Shown here piece by piece: positions 1 to 7,989 of a stretch of 64,000 nt of DNA (within the stretch, counting starts at the first letter, position 1; every line of letters starts with the position of its first letter). Both the position numbers and the translations under genes were made by a program. The DNA comes from Bog-756 sp963776225 (GTDB lineage: Bacteria > Actinomycetota > Acidimicrobiia > Acidimicrobiales > RAAP-2): the NCBI GenBank assembly GCA_963776225.1, contig CAVZLL010000003.1, positions 1,116,001-1,180,000 on the forward strand, written 5' to 3'. The notes below the pieces were generated by a model, which had not been told where the DNA came from, ran no database searches, and saw nothing but the letters and a program-made list of their open reading frames with translations.

Positions 1-1052
1 ATGCCGTCAACCGGATGATCGATGCAGGACTGCGGGGCGTGGAGTTCATCGCGACCAACACCGACGCCCAGGCGCTCTTGATGAGCGACGCCGACCTCAA
101 GCTCGACATCGGCCGACAGCTGACCCGTGGCCTCGGTGCCGGGAGCGATCCCGAAGTCGGGCGCCTGGCCGCCGAGGAGCACCGCTCGGAGATCGAGGAG
201 GCGCTCAAGGGCGCCGACATGGTGTTCATCACGGCGGGCAAGGGCGGCGGCACCGGCACCGGCGCTGCGCCGGTGGTCGCCGAGATCGCCAAGGGGCTCG
301 GCGCGCTGACCATCGGCGTGGTCACCCGCCCGTTCACCTTCGAGGGGAGGCGCCGCTCGGTCCAGGCCGAGGCGGGCATCCAGAACCTGAAGGAGAAGGT
401 CGACACCCTCATCATCATCCCCAACGACCGCCTCCTCACCGTCTCCAACGAGAAGACCTCGATGGTCAATGCGTTCAAGATGGCCGACGAGGTCCTCATG
501 CAGGGCGTACAGGGCATCACCAGCCTGATCACCGTCCCCGGCCTGATCAACACCGATTTCGCCGACGTGAAGATGATCATGTCCAACGCGGGGACGGCCA
601 TCATGGGGATCGGCTCGGCCACCGGCGAGGGGCGGGCGGTCAACGCTGCCCGCTCCGCGATCACCAGCCCCTTGCTCGAGGCCTCGATCGAAGGCGCCCG
701 CGGCATCCTGCTCAACATCGCCGGCGGTCCCGACCTCGGGCTGTTCGAGGTCAACGAAGCAGCCGAGATCATCCACGGTGTCGCCCACCCCGACGCCAAC
801 ATCATCTTCGGCAGCGTCATCGACGAGTCCATGGGCGAGGAGGTCCGGGTGACCGTCATCGCCGCCGGCTTCGAACGCTGGGAGGCCCAGCCGCGCGGGG
901 GCGTCCCCATGACCGACTCGACCGGGCGGGACGAGACGCGCAGTCGGGTGCTCGGCGTGGACGACGCGCACGAGGACATCTTCGCCACGCCGACCGACGA
1001 CGACCTCGACCTGGGCGACGACGACTTCGACGTCCCCTCGTTCCTTCGCTGA
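1..1052 (+). CDS. ftsZ: Cell division protein FtsZ (5' end missing)
   Basis: Tubulin-like GTPase that polymerises into the division ring at midcell. The reading frame is open from the first bases (Asn-Ala-Val-Asn-Arg-Met), so the gene begins upstream of the window; only about the first 25 residues are missing. The tubulin signature GGGTGTG is encoded at 243-263, and the GTPase and C-terminal domains follow. An acidic linker leads to a conserved tail ending DDDFDVPSFLR, the peptide that in actinobacteria docks SepF, whose gene lies 1.6 kb downstream. The stop codon overlaps the probable CTG start of pgeF. Confidence 0.98.
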   Translation, partial: AVNRMIDAGLRGVEFIATNTDAQALLMSDADLKLDIGRQLTRGLGAGSDPEVGRLAAEEHRSEIEEALKGADMVFITAGKGGGTGTGAAPVVAEIAKGLGALTIGVVTRPFTFEGRRRSVQAEAGIQNLKEKVDTLIIIPNDRLLTVSNEKTSMVNAFKMADEVLMQGVQGITSLITVPGLINTDFADVKMIMSNAGTAIMGIGSATGEGRAVNAARSAITSPLLEASIEGARGILLNIAGGPDLGLFEVNEAAEIIHGVAHPDANIIFGSVIDESMGEEVRVTVIAAGFERWEAQPRGGVPMTDSTGRDETRSRVLGVDDAHEDIFATPTDDDLDLGDDDFDVPSFLR

Positions 1053-1828
1053 GCGGGCGGTCCCCGATCGCGGGTGCCACCTGTGCCCCTGTCGTCGGGC
1101 CGGTCCGTGCGGCGTGGACCACGAGCGCGAGGGGCGACCTGCGGCCGTCCGGTGGGCGTGCCGACCCGGCCGACGGGCTTGCCGCGCTGGCCGCCGACAT
1201 CGCAGGAACCGGTGGGGGTCGGGCGCTGCGCGAGGTGGCCTGGCTGACCCAGGTCCACGGTCGGACCGTCCTGGACGTTCCGCCTCCGGATCGCGACGCC
1301 GGCCCGATGGCACCGGTTGCCCCGGTGGTGCGGCACGCCGGCGAGGGCGACGCCCTCGTGGCGACCGATCCGGCGTCGGCGCTGGCCGTGCTCACCGCCG
1401 ACTGTGCACCGGTGGCCCTCGGCAGCCCCGAGGGGGTGTTCGCCGCCGTGCACGTCGGGTGGCGGGGCCTGCTGGCGGGGGTGGTCGAGGCGGCGGTCGG
1501 ACGCATGCGCGAGCTCGGGGCGGTCGAGGTGGCCGGTGCGATCGGCCCCTGCATCCACGCCGACTGCTACGAGTTCGACGGTATCGGGCTCGACCAGTTG
1601 GTCGCCGTCTTCGGGGCGGAGGTCCGGTCGCGCACCCGGACCGGGGGCCCGGCCCTCGACCTGCCTGCCGCGGTCGGCGCGGCCCTCGAGGCGGCCGGTG
1701 CCACCCAGATCCCCGCGGGCGGTGCCTGTACCGGATGTGCAGGCGGGTACTACTCGTACCGGGCCAGGGGCGACCACGGTCGGCAGGCGATGGTGGTCTG
1801 GGCGGACGGGGACGACCCGGGCGGCTGA
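1049..1828 (+). CDS. pgeF: PgeF/YfiH-type multicopper-oxidase-like purine nucleoside phosphorylase (non-standard start)
   Basis: Laccase-domain protein of the YfiH/YlmD/PgeF family, which acts on purine nucleosides and is implicated in peptidoglycan fidelity. Family zinc ligands are visible in QVHG, the Cys of TADCAPV and the His of VHVGWRG, followed by GPCIHADCYEF. The first ATG/GTG/TTG in frame is GTG 1235, but homology to the family N-terminus (VRAAWTTSARGDL) and GC-rich third positions continue upstream to about 1094. No standard start exists in that frame after ftsZ. CTG 1049, overlapping the ftsZ stop as CTGA, would give 259 residues, the usual family length. A one-base indel, with a start at GTG 1083 or 1074, is the alternative. 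It sits between ftsZ and yggS, as in many Gram-positive bacteria. Confidence 0.8.
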   Translation: MSGRSPIAGATCAPVVGPVRAAWTTSARGDLRPSGGRADPADGLAALAADIAGTGGGRALREVAWLTQVHGRTVLDVPPPDRDAGPMAPVAPVVRHAGEGDALVATDPASALAVLTADCAPVALGSPEGVFAAVHVGWRGLLAGVVEAAVGRMRELGAVEVAGAIGPCIHADCYEFDGIGLDQLVAVFGAEVRSRTRTGGPALDLPAAVGAALEAAGATQIPAGGACTGCAGGYYSYRARGDHGRQAMVVWADGDDPGG

Positions 1829-1829
1829 G

Positions 1830-2525
1830 GTGAGCGCCGTCAGGAGCCAGGATGACTTCGCCGGGCGGCTCGCACGGGTCCGCGAACGCATCCGGGGCGC
1901 CGCCCCGGACCCGGACCGGGTGACGGTGGTGGCGGTCACCAAGGGGTTCGGGCCCGACGCGGTCCGCCTGGCCCTCGACGCGGGGATCGACGCGATCGGC
2001 GAGAACTACGCGGACGAGTTGCTGGCGAAGGCCGCCGCCCTCCGGGAACTGAGCGCCACACCCGACGCTCGTGCGCCGGCCTGGCACTACCTCGGGGCCG
2101 TCCAACGCAACAAGGTCTCCCGGCTCGCCCCGCTGGTGGCCTGCTGGCAGGCGGTGGCCCGGCCCGAGGAGGGGGTCGCCATCGCGGCCAGGCGCCCCGG
2201 CGCGACGGTCCTCGTCCAGGTCGACGTCGCAGGACGTCCGGGGCGCGGCGGCGTGCCGCCCTCCGGGGTGGCCGGTCTGGTGGCCACCCTCAGGGGCGAC
2301 GCCCTCGATGTGGCCGGGTTGATGGCCGTCGGCCCCCCGGGACCGGCGGAGGACGCGCGTCCCGGGTTCCGCGAGCTGTCCGGACTGGCCGACGCGCTCG
2401 ACCTGCCGGTCCGGTCGATGGGCATGAGCGACGATCTCGAGGTCGCCCTCGAGGAGGGGTCGACCATGGTCCGCGTGGGGCGAGCGCTCTTCGGCGACCG
2501 ACCGGGCCGGGCGCCGAAGAGCTGA
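1830..2525 (+). CDS. yggS: YggS/PROSC family pyridoxal phosphate homeostasis protein
   Basis: PLP-binding alanine-racemase-fold protein that buffers free pyridoxal phosphate; it is not known to be an enzyme. GTG 1830 begins one base after the pgeF stop and gives 231 residues, normal for the family. The PLP lysine is Lys38 in VVAVTKGFG. The family motifs HYLGAVQRNK and SMGMSDDLEVALEEGSTMVR follow, the latter forming the phosphate-binding end. The position between pgeF and sepF matches the widely conserved ftsZ-ylmD-ylmE-sepF-yggT-divIVA order. Confidence 0.95.
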   Translation: MSAVRSQDDFAGRLARVRERIRGAAPDPDRVTVVAVTKGFGPDAVRLALDAGIDAIGENYADELLAKAAALRELSATPDARAPAWHYLGAVQRNKVSRLAPLVACWQAVARPEEGVAIAARRPGATVLVQVDVAGRPGRGGVPPSGVAGLVATLRGDALDVAGLMAVGPPGPAEDARPGFRELSGLADALDLPVRSMGMSDDLEVALEEGSTMVRVGRALFGDRPGRAPKS

Positions 2526-2641
2526 GCCGCGTGCCACCCCGGCGATCGCACCGCCCCTGTCGCGGCGTGGTGGTTTCCGTGCGCCTGGCCAGGACCCTTG
2601 GCACGGGGCGGAGGCGTCCACCCCCTGTTGGGGTCAGGCAC

Positions 2642-2647
2642 TACGCT
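2642..2647 (+). promoter_or_regulatory. Putative -10 element of sepF
   Basis: TACGCT lies 19 bp before the sepF ATG, in the only sizeable gap (about 140 bp) of the division cluster. Transcription would start near 2654, leaving a short leader with the GGGAGGAG ribosome site. No convincing -35 is seen. Confidence 0.4.
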
Positions 2648-2666
2648 GGGGCGGAGGGAGGAGATC

Positions 2667-3227
2667 ATGCCAACTTCGTTCATGAAGAAGACGATGGCGT
2701 ACCTCGGCCTCGTCGACGACGACTACGACGACTACGACGACTACGAGGCGCGGTCCTCGGCCCTCGCGGCGCGCCCCGGCCAACGTGCACCGGTCGCCGA
2801 GGAGGTCGAGGAGGCTCCGGTGGTGGCACCGAGCCCGCGCATCCGGACCATCGGGCGCGACGAGGCAAACGGTTCCCTGGCCACCGCCCCGTCCGTCATC
2901 AGTCCGCGGGCCGGCTCGCCCTCGGTCCGGCCGATCTCCCCGGATTCGGCCGGCGCGCGGGTGCACATCGTCGCCCCCGGACGGTTCGCCGATGCGCAGG
3001 AGATCGCCAACCGCCTGATGAACAGCCAGCCGGTGATCGTCAACCTGCAGAGCGCCGACCGCGATCTCCAGCGCAGGATGATCGATTTCTGCAGCGGGGT
3101 GACCTACGCGCTCTCCGGGGGGATGGAACGGGTGGCCGACGAGGTCTTCCTTCTCACGCCCTCCAACGTCAAGGTCTCCGACGAGGAGCGCCAGCGTCTG
3201 GCCGACCGCGGGCTGGTGAATCCCTGA
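2667..3227 (+). CDS. sepF: Cell division protein SepF
   Basis: Membrane anchor and bundling partner of FtsZ. ATG 2667 is chosen over the upstream GTG 2598 because GGGAGGAG sits at 2656-2663 and the family N-terminus is a short amphipathic helix (MPTSFMKKTMAYLGL), which tethers SepF to the membrane. An Asp/Tyr-rich stretch follows at residues 17-26, then a variable linker, then the SepF core at about 99-177 (VHIVAPGRFADAQEIANRL and a Gly-rich turn). The product has 186 residues. It is expected to bind the FtsZ tail encoded upstream. Confidence 0.96.
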   Translation: MPTSFMKKTMAYLGLVDDDYDDYDDYEARSSALAARPGQRAPVAEEVEEAPVVAPSPRIRTIGRDEANGSLATAPSVISPRAGSPSVRPISPDSAGARVHIVAPGRFADAQEIANRLMNSQPVIVNLQSADRDLQRRMIDFCSGVTYALSGGMERVADEVFLLTPSNVKVSDEERQRLADRGLVNP

Positions 3228-3273
3228 CCTGCCCACCTGACGGAGTGGGAGCGGCTGCGAGAAGGGGGAGCCG

Positions 3274-3540
3274 GTGCTCGGACTGATCGCCGACCTCCTC
3301 TACCTCTTCCTGCTGGTGCTGATCGCCTACGCAGTGTTGAGCTGGTTCACCGTCTCGGGTCGGTTGGCCTACGACTCGCCGGTGATCAAGATCCAACGGG
3401 TGCTGGCCTCGATCTGCGAGCCCGTGCTGCGCCCGGTGCGCGCGCTCATCCCGCCGGTCCGGGTCGGTGGGGTCGGCATCGACCTGTCGGTCCTGATCGT
3501 CTTCCTGGTGGTGGACGTCCTCATCTCGGTGTTCCGTTGA
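3274..3540 (+). CDS. yggT: YggT family membrane protein
   Basis: Small integral membrane protein of 88 residues with two hydrophobic segments, about 1-24 and 66-86, flanking a loop with the family motif PVLRPVRALIPP. Its role is unclear; in Gram-positive bacteria it is constantly found between sepF and divIVA and is linked to envelope or division functions. GTG 3274 follows the Shine-Dalgarno-like GAAGGGGGAG. The position is exactly as expected for this cluster. Confidence 0.9.
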   Translation: MLGLIADLLYLFLLVLIAYAVLSWFTVSGRLAYDSPVIKIQRVLASICEPVLRPVRALIPPVRVGGVGIDLSVLIVFLVVDVLISVFR

Positions 3541-3584
3541 TCGCGGCCGGACGCACGGTCCCTCGGAATCGCCCTGCCCGCCGC

Positions 3585-3590
3585 TAGCAT
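3585..3590 (+). promoter_or_regulatory. Leaderless-type -10 element of divIVA
   Basis: TAGCAT is followed by 7 nt and then ATG 3598, the spacing expected when transcription starts at the start codon. The hexamer itself covers the other candidate ATG (3589-3591), so it favours 3598 as the true start and gives divIVA its own promoter. Confidence 0.55.
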
Positions 3591-3597
3591 GGGCGCC

Positions 3598-4350
3598 ATG
3601 GACCCTTCCCAATCTGCGCTCGATTCGCTGCGGACCGTCGAGTTCCGGGAGACGCTCAAGGGATACCACCGGGATGACGTCGACGAGTACCTGGAGAAGG
3701 CCGCAGTGGAGGCCGAAGGCCTCCAGGAACAGCTCCGCCAGGGTGGCGAACGCCTCCGCCAGGCGGCGGAGCGCATCGCACAGCTCGAGGCCGAGCTCGC
3801 GGCGAAGCCGGACGAGATGCCACCGGCGGAGCCCGCCGTGGCCGACGACACGCTGCAGCGCACCCTGGTGCTCGCGCAGAAGTTCGTCGACGAGACCAAG
3901 GCCGATGCCGAGGCCCAGGCCACCCGGATCCTCGCCGACGCCGACGCCAAGGCCCGGCTGCTCACCGACCAGGCCCAGCACCAGGCCTCACAGATCCAGG
4001 CGGAGTCCGAGCAGCGGCTGCGTGAGGAGATCTCCCGACTGGAGGGCGCGCGCGGGCATCTCTCGAGCCAGGTCGAGTCCATGTCCCGTCATCTGGAGAG
4101 CGAGCGCCAGCGTCTCCGGTCTGCGCTGGCCGACCTCCTCGACTGGGTGGACGAGAACGTGCACCCGTCGTCCGGCACGAAGGAAGGTGAACCCGTCGCC
4201 ACCCCTGGTGGTGGTCCGGGTGGGTCCACGGTCACCGGCTCCTCGGAGACCGCACGGCTCGCCGAGGGCGCGCCGGACGAGATGACCCAGCTCCGCCCCT
4301 CCGGGGCGACCGCGCGGCCGACCACCTCCAGCGCCTCGCTCCCGCTCTAG
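3598..4350 (+). CDS. divIVA: DivIVA/Wag31 family polar growth and division protein
   Basis: Coiled-coil protein that senses negative membrane curvature and organises polar growth or septation. The conserved N-terminal membrane-binding region is seen at about residues 10-35 (RTVEFRETLKGYHRDDVDEYLEKA). Two heptad-rich Ala/Glu/Gln coiled coils cover about 35-75 and 90-180, separated by a Pro-rich insert. The C-terminus is a low-complexity Ser/Thr/Gly tail. ATG 3598 is preferred over ATG 3589 because of the -10 hexamer at 3585-3590. The product has 250 residues, typical for actinobacterial Wag31. Confidence 0.93.
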   Translation: MDPSQSALDSLRTVEFRETLKGYHRDDVDEYLEKAAVEAEGLQEQLRQGGERLRQAAERIAQLEAELAAKPDEMPPAEPAVADDTLQRTLVLAQKFVDETKADAEAQATRILADADAKARLLTDQAQHQASQIQAESEQRLREEISRLEGARGHLSSQVESMSRHLESERQRLRSALADLLDWVDENVHPSSGTKEGEPVATPGGGPGGSTVTGSSETARLAEGAPDEMTQLRPSGATARPTTSSASLPL

Positions 4351-4471
4351 CGGTCACACCCGGCGGACCGGGCGGTGCCCGGACCGGACCGCCGTCGTCC
4401 GGGGCCCGGCGCGGGTGATCGGCCGGCCGATCCCACCCGGTATGGTCCCTGGGCATTCCGGCAGCGCCGGA

Positions 4472-4500
4472 TTGCCGCCATCACGCCGGCACGGTAGGGT
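4472..4500 (+). promoter_or_regulatory. Putative promoter of the DksA/TraR-like gene
   Basis: TTGCCG (4472-4477) and TAGGGT (4495-4500) are separated by 17 bp, the best two-part promoter in the window. Transcription from about 4507 would give an 80-nt leader before GTG 4589. A second TATGGT at 4441-4446 may be an alternative -10. The rest of the 238-bp gap holds only GC-rich inverted repeats such as CCGGC-AGC-GCCGG at 4458-4470. Confidence 0.5.
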
Positions 4501-4588
4501 CACCCGCTCATCAAAGTCCGGGACCGCCCGCGCCACGCTGATCCGGCGGAGGCGACGCGTGATGAGCCGGTCCCTGGAGGAGGTCGAT

Positions 4589-5392
4589 GTGACGCCAGCG
4601 AAGAAGGCGGTGGCGGTGGCCAGGAAGGCGGCGGGCAGGAAGCCGTCGACGACGGTCAAGAAGCCGTCGGCGCACGTCAAGAGAACGGCGGCCAAGACCA
4701 AGGCGGCGGCGCCGGGGGCCCGTGCGGGAAAACAGCCGGCCGCGAAGAAGACGACGCCCAAACGGTCACCGTCCCCGAAGGTGGCTCCGAAGAAGGCGGC
4801 AGCGGCTCCGAAGAAGGCCGCTCCGAAGAAGACGGCCGTCAAGCAGCCGGCCGCGAAGAAGACCGCCACGAAGCCGTCCCCACCCCCGAAGGCGGCGGGG
4901 AAGAAAGCCGCCACCAAGGCGGCCCCGAAGAAGCCGGCACCGACCCGGATCGGCTCCCCACCGAAGAAGGTGGCCGCGCCGCCCCCGGCTCCGAAACGGC
5001 CGACGGTCGGCCCCTACGCAAAGGAGCCGAAGTTCCTCGACGAGCAGCGCACCCTGTTGCTCGAGGAGCGCGGCATCTACGCCGGCCAGGCGGAGGATCT
5101 TCGTGCCGAGGCCGATTCGCTCGCGCTCGAGCGCGAGCCCGGTGACGTCCAGTTCGACGAGGAGTCCGGTGAGGGCGGCACGGTGACCGTCGACCGCGAG
5201 CGCAATCTGGCCCTCTCGGCCCAGGCCGTGCTCGCCGTCGAGGAGATCGACGACGCGCTCCGCAAGATCGAGCGGAAGACCTACGGGGCATGTGAACGCT
5301 GCTTCCAGCCCATCCCGAAGGCCCGGCTCCGGGCCCTCCCCTTCGCCCGGTTGTGCGTGGCCTGCAAGAGCGGTGGCCTGTCTCGGCGCTGA
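4589..5392 (+). CDS. DksA/TraR zinc-finger protein with histone H1-like lysine-rich N-terminus
   Basis: Probable RNA-polymerase-associated or nucleoid protein of 267 residues. GTG 4589 is preferred over ATG 4562 and GTG 4415 because GGAGGAGG (4576-4583) lies 5 nt before it. Residues 1 to about 135 are a very basic, low-complexity Lys/Ala/Pro tail with repeated PKKAA- and AAKKT-like units, resembling eukaryotic histone H1 and bacterial H1-like proteins. Residues about 145-267 are the DksA/TraR domain: a coiled coil with acidic residues and a C4 zinc finger (Cys235, Cys238, Cys256, Cys259). The tail should bind nucleic acid; the zinc finger suggests RNA polymerase contact. Neither function is proven here. 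lspA begins 18 bp downstream. Confidence 0.85.
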   Translation: MTPAKKAVAVARKAAGRKPSTTVKKPSAHVKRTAAKTKAAAPGARAGKQPAAKKTTPKRSPSPKVAPKKAAAAPKKAAPKKTAVKQPAAKKTATKPSPPPKAAGKKAATKAAPKKPAPTRIGSPPKKVAAPPPAPKRPTVGPYAKEPKFLDEQRTLLLEERGIYAGQAEDLRAEADSLALEREPGDVQFDEESGEGGTVTVDRERNLALSAQAVLAVEEIDDALRKIERKTYGACERCFQPIPKARLRALPFARLCVACKSGGLSRR

Positions 5393-5409
5393 GCGGTGAA
5401 CCCGCCCCG

Positions 5410-5898
5410 GTGACCGCCGCCCGGACGCGCCGGGCACCGACCACCGGTGCCGCCCGCATCGGCGTCGGCCTGGGCGTGGTGGCCTGCGTCCTCCTGGCCG
5501 ACCAGTTGACCAAGTGGTGGGCACTGCGGCGGCTGAGCGCCGGCCCGGTCCACGTCATCGGACGCCTCGACTTCGAGCTGTCGCTCAACACGGGATCGGC
5601 GTTCAGCGCGTTCCAGGGTCACGCCGTGGTCATCGTCGTGCTCGCCCTGACCCTGGTGGCCGTCCTCCTGGTCATGGTCTGGCGGGCGCCGACCCTCCCC
5701 CGGGCGGCGGTGCTCGGGCTCATCCTGGGCGGGGCGCTCGGCAACCTCGCCGACCGCATCTTCCGGTCCGACCACGGCGCCGTGGTCGACTTCATCGACG
5801 TCCACTTCTGGCCGACCTTCAACGTGGCCGACTCGTGCATCGTGGTGGGGTGCATCCTGCTGGTCGCGTCGCTCCTCCGGGGATCGACCCGCTCGTGA
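5410..5898 (+). CDS. lspA: Lipoprotein signal peptidase (signal peptidase II)
   Basis: Membrane aspartyl protease that cleaves the signal peptide of diacylglyceryl-modified prolipoproteins. GTG 5410 gives 162 residues. The catalytic aspartates are Asp115 (GNLADR) and Asp141 (FNVADS), and the family motif LNTGSAFS is at 59-66. Four hydrophobic segments are visible. The more upstream GTG 5353 lies inside the preceding gene and would add an implausible extension. The stop overlaps rluD as GTGA. A likely substrate, the lipoprotein at 29907, is in this window. Confidence 0.95.
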   Translation: MTAARTRRAPTTGAARIGVGLGVVACVLLADQLTKWWALRRLSAGPVHVIGRLDFELSLNTGSAFSAFQGHAVVIVVLALTLVAVLLVMVWRAPTLPRAAVLGLILGGALGNLADRIFRSDHGAVVDFIDVHFWPTFNVADSCIVVGCILLVASLLRGSTRS

Positions 5899-6836
5899 CC
5901 ACCCTCTCGGTGGTGGTCCCGTCCTCCCTGGACGGTGTCCGGGTGGACCGGGCGGTGGCACTGCTCGCCGACGTGTCCCGGTCCTCGGTCGACGCGCTGG
6001 TGGGTGCCGGCCGGGTGGCGGTCGACGGTCGGGTGGTGCGGCGGCGGAACGTCCTCCTGCGGGCCGGTCAGGAGCTGGCGGTGGAGCGGCCCGACGAGCA
6101 GGTCACCGGGCCGGAGCCGGACGGCACGGTCGACGTCAGGGTGGTCCACGCCGACCAGGAGATCATCGTCGTGGACAAGCCCGCCGGACTGGTGGTCCAC
6201 CCGGGGGCCGGGCACCGGTCGGGCACGTTGGTCCAGGGACTCCTGGCCCGGTTCCCGGAGCTGGCCGCCCTCCCCGCCGCGGTCGGGTCGGATCCCGAGC
6301 GGCCGGGGATCGTGCACCGGCTCGACCGCGGAACCTCGGGTCTGTTGGTGGTCGCACGGACCCCCCGCGCCTACCGTTCGCTGGTGGCGCAGCTGGCGGA
6401 CCGGGAGGTGGTCCGTACCTACCGCACCCTGGTGCTCGGTGCGGTCGACGCGGAGCAGGGCGTGGTGGACGCACCGGTCGGCCGCTCGACGAGCGCACCG
6501 ACCCGGATGGCCGTCTCGCCCAAGGGGAAGGCGGCGCGCACCCGCTACCGGGTCGAGCAGCGGTTCGGGGGGCCGGTGCCGACCACGCTCCTGGTGGCGT
6601 CGCTCGAGACCGGCCGCACCCACCAGATCAGGGTCCACCTTTCGGCGATCGGCCATCCCGTGGTGGGCGACGACACCTACAGCCGCGGCCGCTCGCTGCC
6701 CGGTGCGACCCTCGACCGACCGTTCCTGCATGCGTTCGAGCTGTCCGTGGAGCACCCGGCGAGCGGGGAACGGGTGTCCTGGTCCTCCGAACTGCCGGAC
6801 GACCTCATGGGTCAGCTCGGGGCACTGCGGCCCTGA
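5895..6836 (+). CDS. rluD: RluD-family 23S rRNA pseudouridine synthase
   Basis: Converts specific uridines in the 23S rRNA stem-loop to pseudouridine. An S4-like RNA-binding domain covers about residues 1-70; the RluA/RluD catalytic domain follows with Asp144 in HRLDRGTSG. The motifs VDKPAGLVVHP and RTHQIRVHLSAIGHPVVGD are also present. GTG 5895 overlaps the lspA stop, implying translational coupling; the lspA-rluD pair is widespread in bacteria. The product has 313 residues. Confidence 0.94.
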   Translation: MTTLSVVVPSSLDGVRVDRAVALLADVSRSSVDALVGAGRVAVDGRVVRRRNVLLRAGQELAVERPDEQVTGPEPDGTVDVRVVHADQEIIVVDKPAGLVVHPGAGHRSGTLVQGLLARFPELAALPAAVGSDPERPGIVHRLDRGTSGLLVVARTPRAYRSLVAQLADREVVRTYRTLVLGAVDAEQGVVDAPVGRSTSAPTRMAVSPKGKAARTRYRVEQRFGGPVPTTLLVASLETGRTHQIRVHLSAIGHPVVGDDTYSRGRSLPGATLDRPFLHAFELSVEHPASGERVSWSSELPDDLMGQLGALRP

Positions 6837-6847
6837 GGGACTGCGCC

Positions 6848-7795
6848 TCAGGCGGCCTCGTGGGCCGCTTCGAGGACGTCGCTCTCCGCCAGGACCTCGA
6901 GCGCCTCGGCCTCGGCCTGGCGCACCTTGCGCACCCCGATCCCGAGCCGCTCGGCGGTGGTCTGCAGGGAGGCAGGATCCGTGCCGTCGAAGCCGAACCG
7001 GTGGCGGATGACCTGGCGTTGGAGGTCGGTCAGCCGGTCGACCGCGTGACGCACCAGCTCGAGGGTGAGCTCGGAGGTCACCTCGTCCTCGAAGTCGCTC
7101 GGGTCGGTCGAGACCAGGTCCCCGAGCGTGGCGGTCGAGTCGGAGGTGGCAGGTTGATCGAGGCTCGCCACCACCCGGGCGAGCTGACCGAGGTCCGACC
7201 GCACGGCGGCGGAGGTGTTGGTGGCATCGTCGAGCTCGGCGTCGGTCGGCGGGCGCTGCAGCTGGTGGGTGAGCTCCCACTGGGCCGCGTCGACCTGCTG
7301 GTTGCGCTCGGCCACCTCCATCGGGAGCCGGATGGTCCGGCCGTGCTGCTGCACGGCCCGCTGGAGCGCCTGGCGGATCCACCAGGTGGCGTAGGTGGAG
7401 AACCGGAAACCGCGCTCCCAGTCGAACTTGTCGACGGCGCGCATCAGCCCGAACGTCCCCTCCTGGATGAGGTCGGGGAGGTCGACCCCGCGGTCCTGGT
7501 ACCGCCGGGCCCAGTGGACGACCAGGCGCAGGTTGGCGGCGACCATCTCGCGACGGGCCTCGTCATCGCCGGCCGCGACACGCTTGGCCAACTCGGTCTG
7601 TGCTTCGTGATCGGGAAGGGGGTGGTGCTCGAGGTCGCGCAGGAACAGTCCGAGGCTGTCCGCGTCCGACCCGCGGCTGCGGCCGGCCTTGCCGGTCGAC
7701 CCCGACGCCGGCGCGCGTCGTCCTGCCGTCGCGCCCGTTCCGCGCTCGGAACGCTCGGGAACCTGGTCCTGCTTGGTCGCCGTCAGGGTCGTCAT
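6848..7795 (-). CDS. RNA polymerase sigma factor, sigma-70 family (group 2-like)
   Basis: Promoter-recognition subunit. ATG 7795 is preferred over 7834 because GAGGAG lies 5 nt before it on the minus strand; the product has 315 residues. After a 45-residue disordered N-terminus come region 1.2 (DSLGLFLRDLE), region 2 at about 85-155 (ANLRLVVHWARRYQ, DLIQEGTFGLMRAVDKFD, FRFSTYATWWIRQAL), region 3 and region 4 at about 255-310. The recognition helix (IGVRKVRQAEAEALE) departs from the housekeeping RERIRQIEAKAL pattern, so this is probably an alternative, SigB-like factor rather than the principal one. It stands alone, without an anti-sigma gene. A 14-bp tandem repeat lies just upstream. Confidence 0.9.
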   Translation of the reverse strand: MTTLTATKQDQVPERSERGTGATAGRRAPASGSTGKAGRSRGSDADSLGLFLRDLEHHPLPDHEAQTELAKRVAAGDDEARREMVAANLRLVVHWARRYQDRGVDLPDLIQEGTFGLMRAVDKFDWERGFRFSTYATWWIRQALQRAVQQHGRTIRLPMEVAERNQQVDAAQWELTHQLQRPPTDAELDDATNTSAAVRSDLGQLARVVASLDQPATSDSTATLGDLVSTDPSDFEDEVTSELTLELVRHAVDRLTDLQRQVIRHRFGFDGTDPASLQTTAERLGIGVRKVRQAEAEALEVLAESDVLEAAHEAA

Positions 7796-7802
7796 CCGTC
7801 TC

Positions 7803-7830
7803 CTCGTCCTGGATCTCTCGTCCTGGATCT
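7803..7830. repeat. 14-bp perfect tandem duplication in the sigma-factor leader
   Basis: CTCGTCCTGGATCT occurs twice in direct succession (7803-7816, 7817-7830). On the minus strand this is AGATCCAGGACGAG, and its 3' part contributes to the Shine-Dalgarno region of the sigma gene. It may be a simple slippage duplication or may duplicate a leader element. Confidence 0.85.
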
Positions 7831-7989
7831 CCACCTTGCCTCCCAGTGCAACGCCTCGACGCCCCGGGACATTCCTGGCCGTCGGCTGCGCTGCGGGTCA
7901 CGAACGCCCTGGTCGACGGGGTCGTCGGGGCGGTCGACCTCGGCGGCACCGGGTTGCACGGGGACACGCCTGGGTGATCGGCTGCAGGG

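Noticed and set aside
4351..4420. Rho-independent terminator after divIVA
   Set aside because: GC-rich inverted repeats occur but no U-run follows; the same holds for other gene ends in the window.
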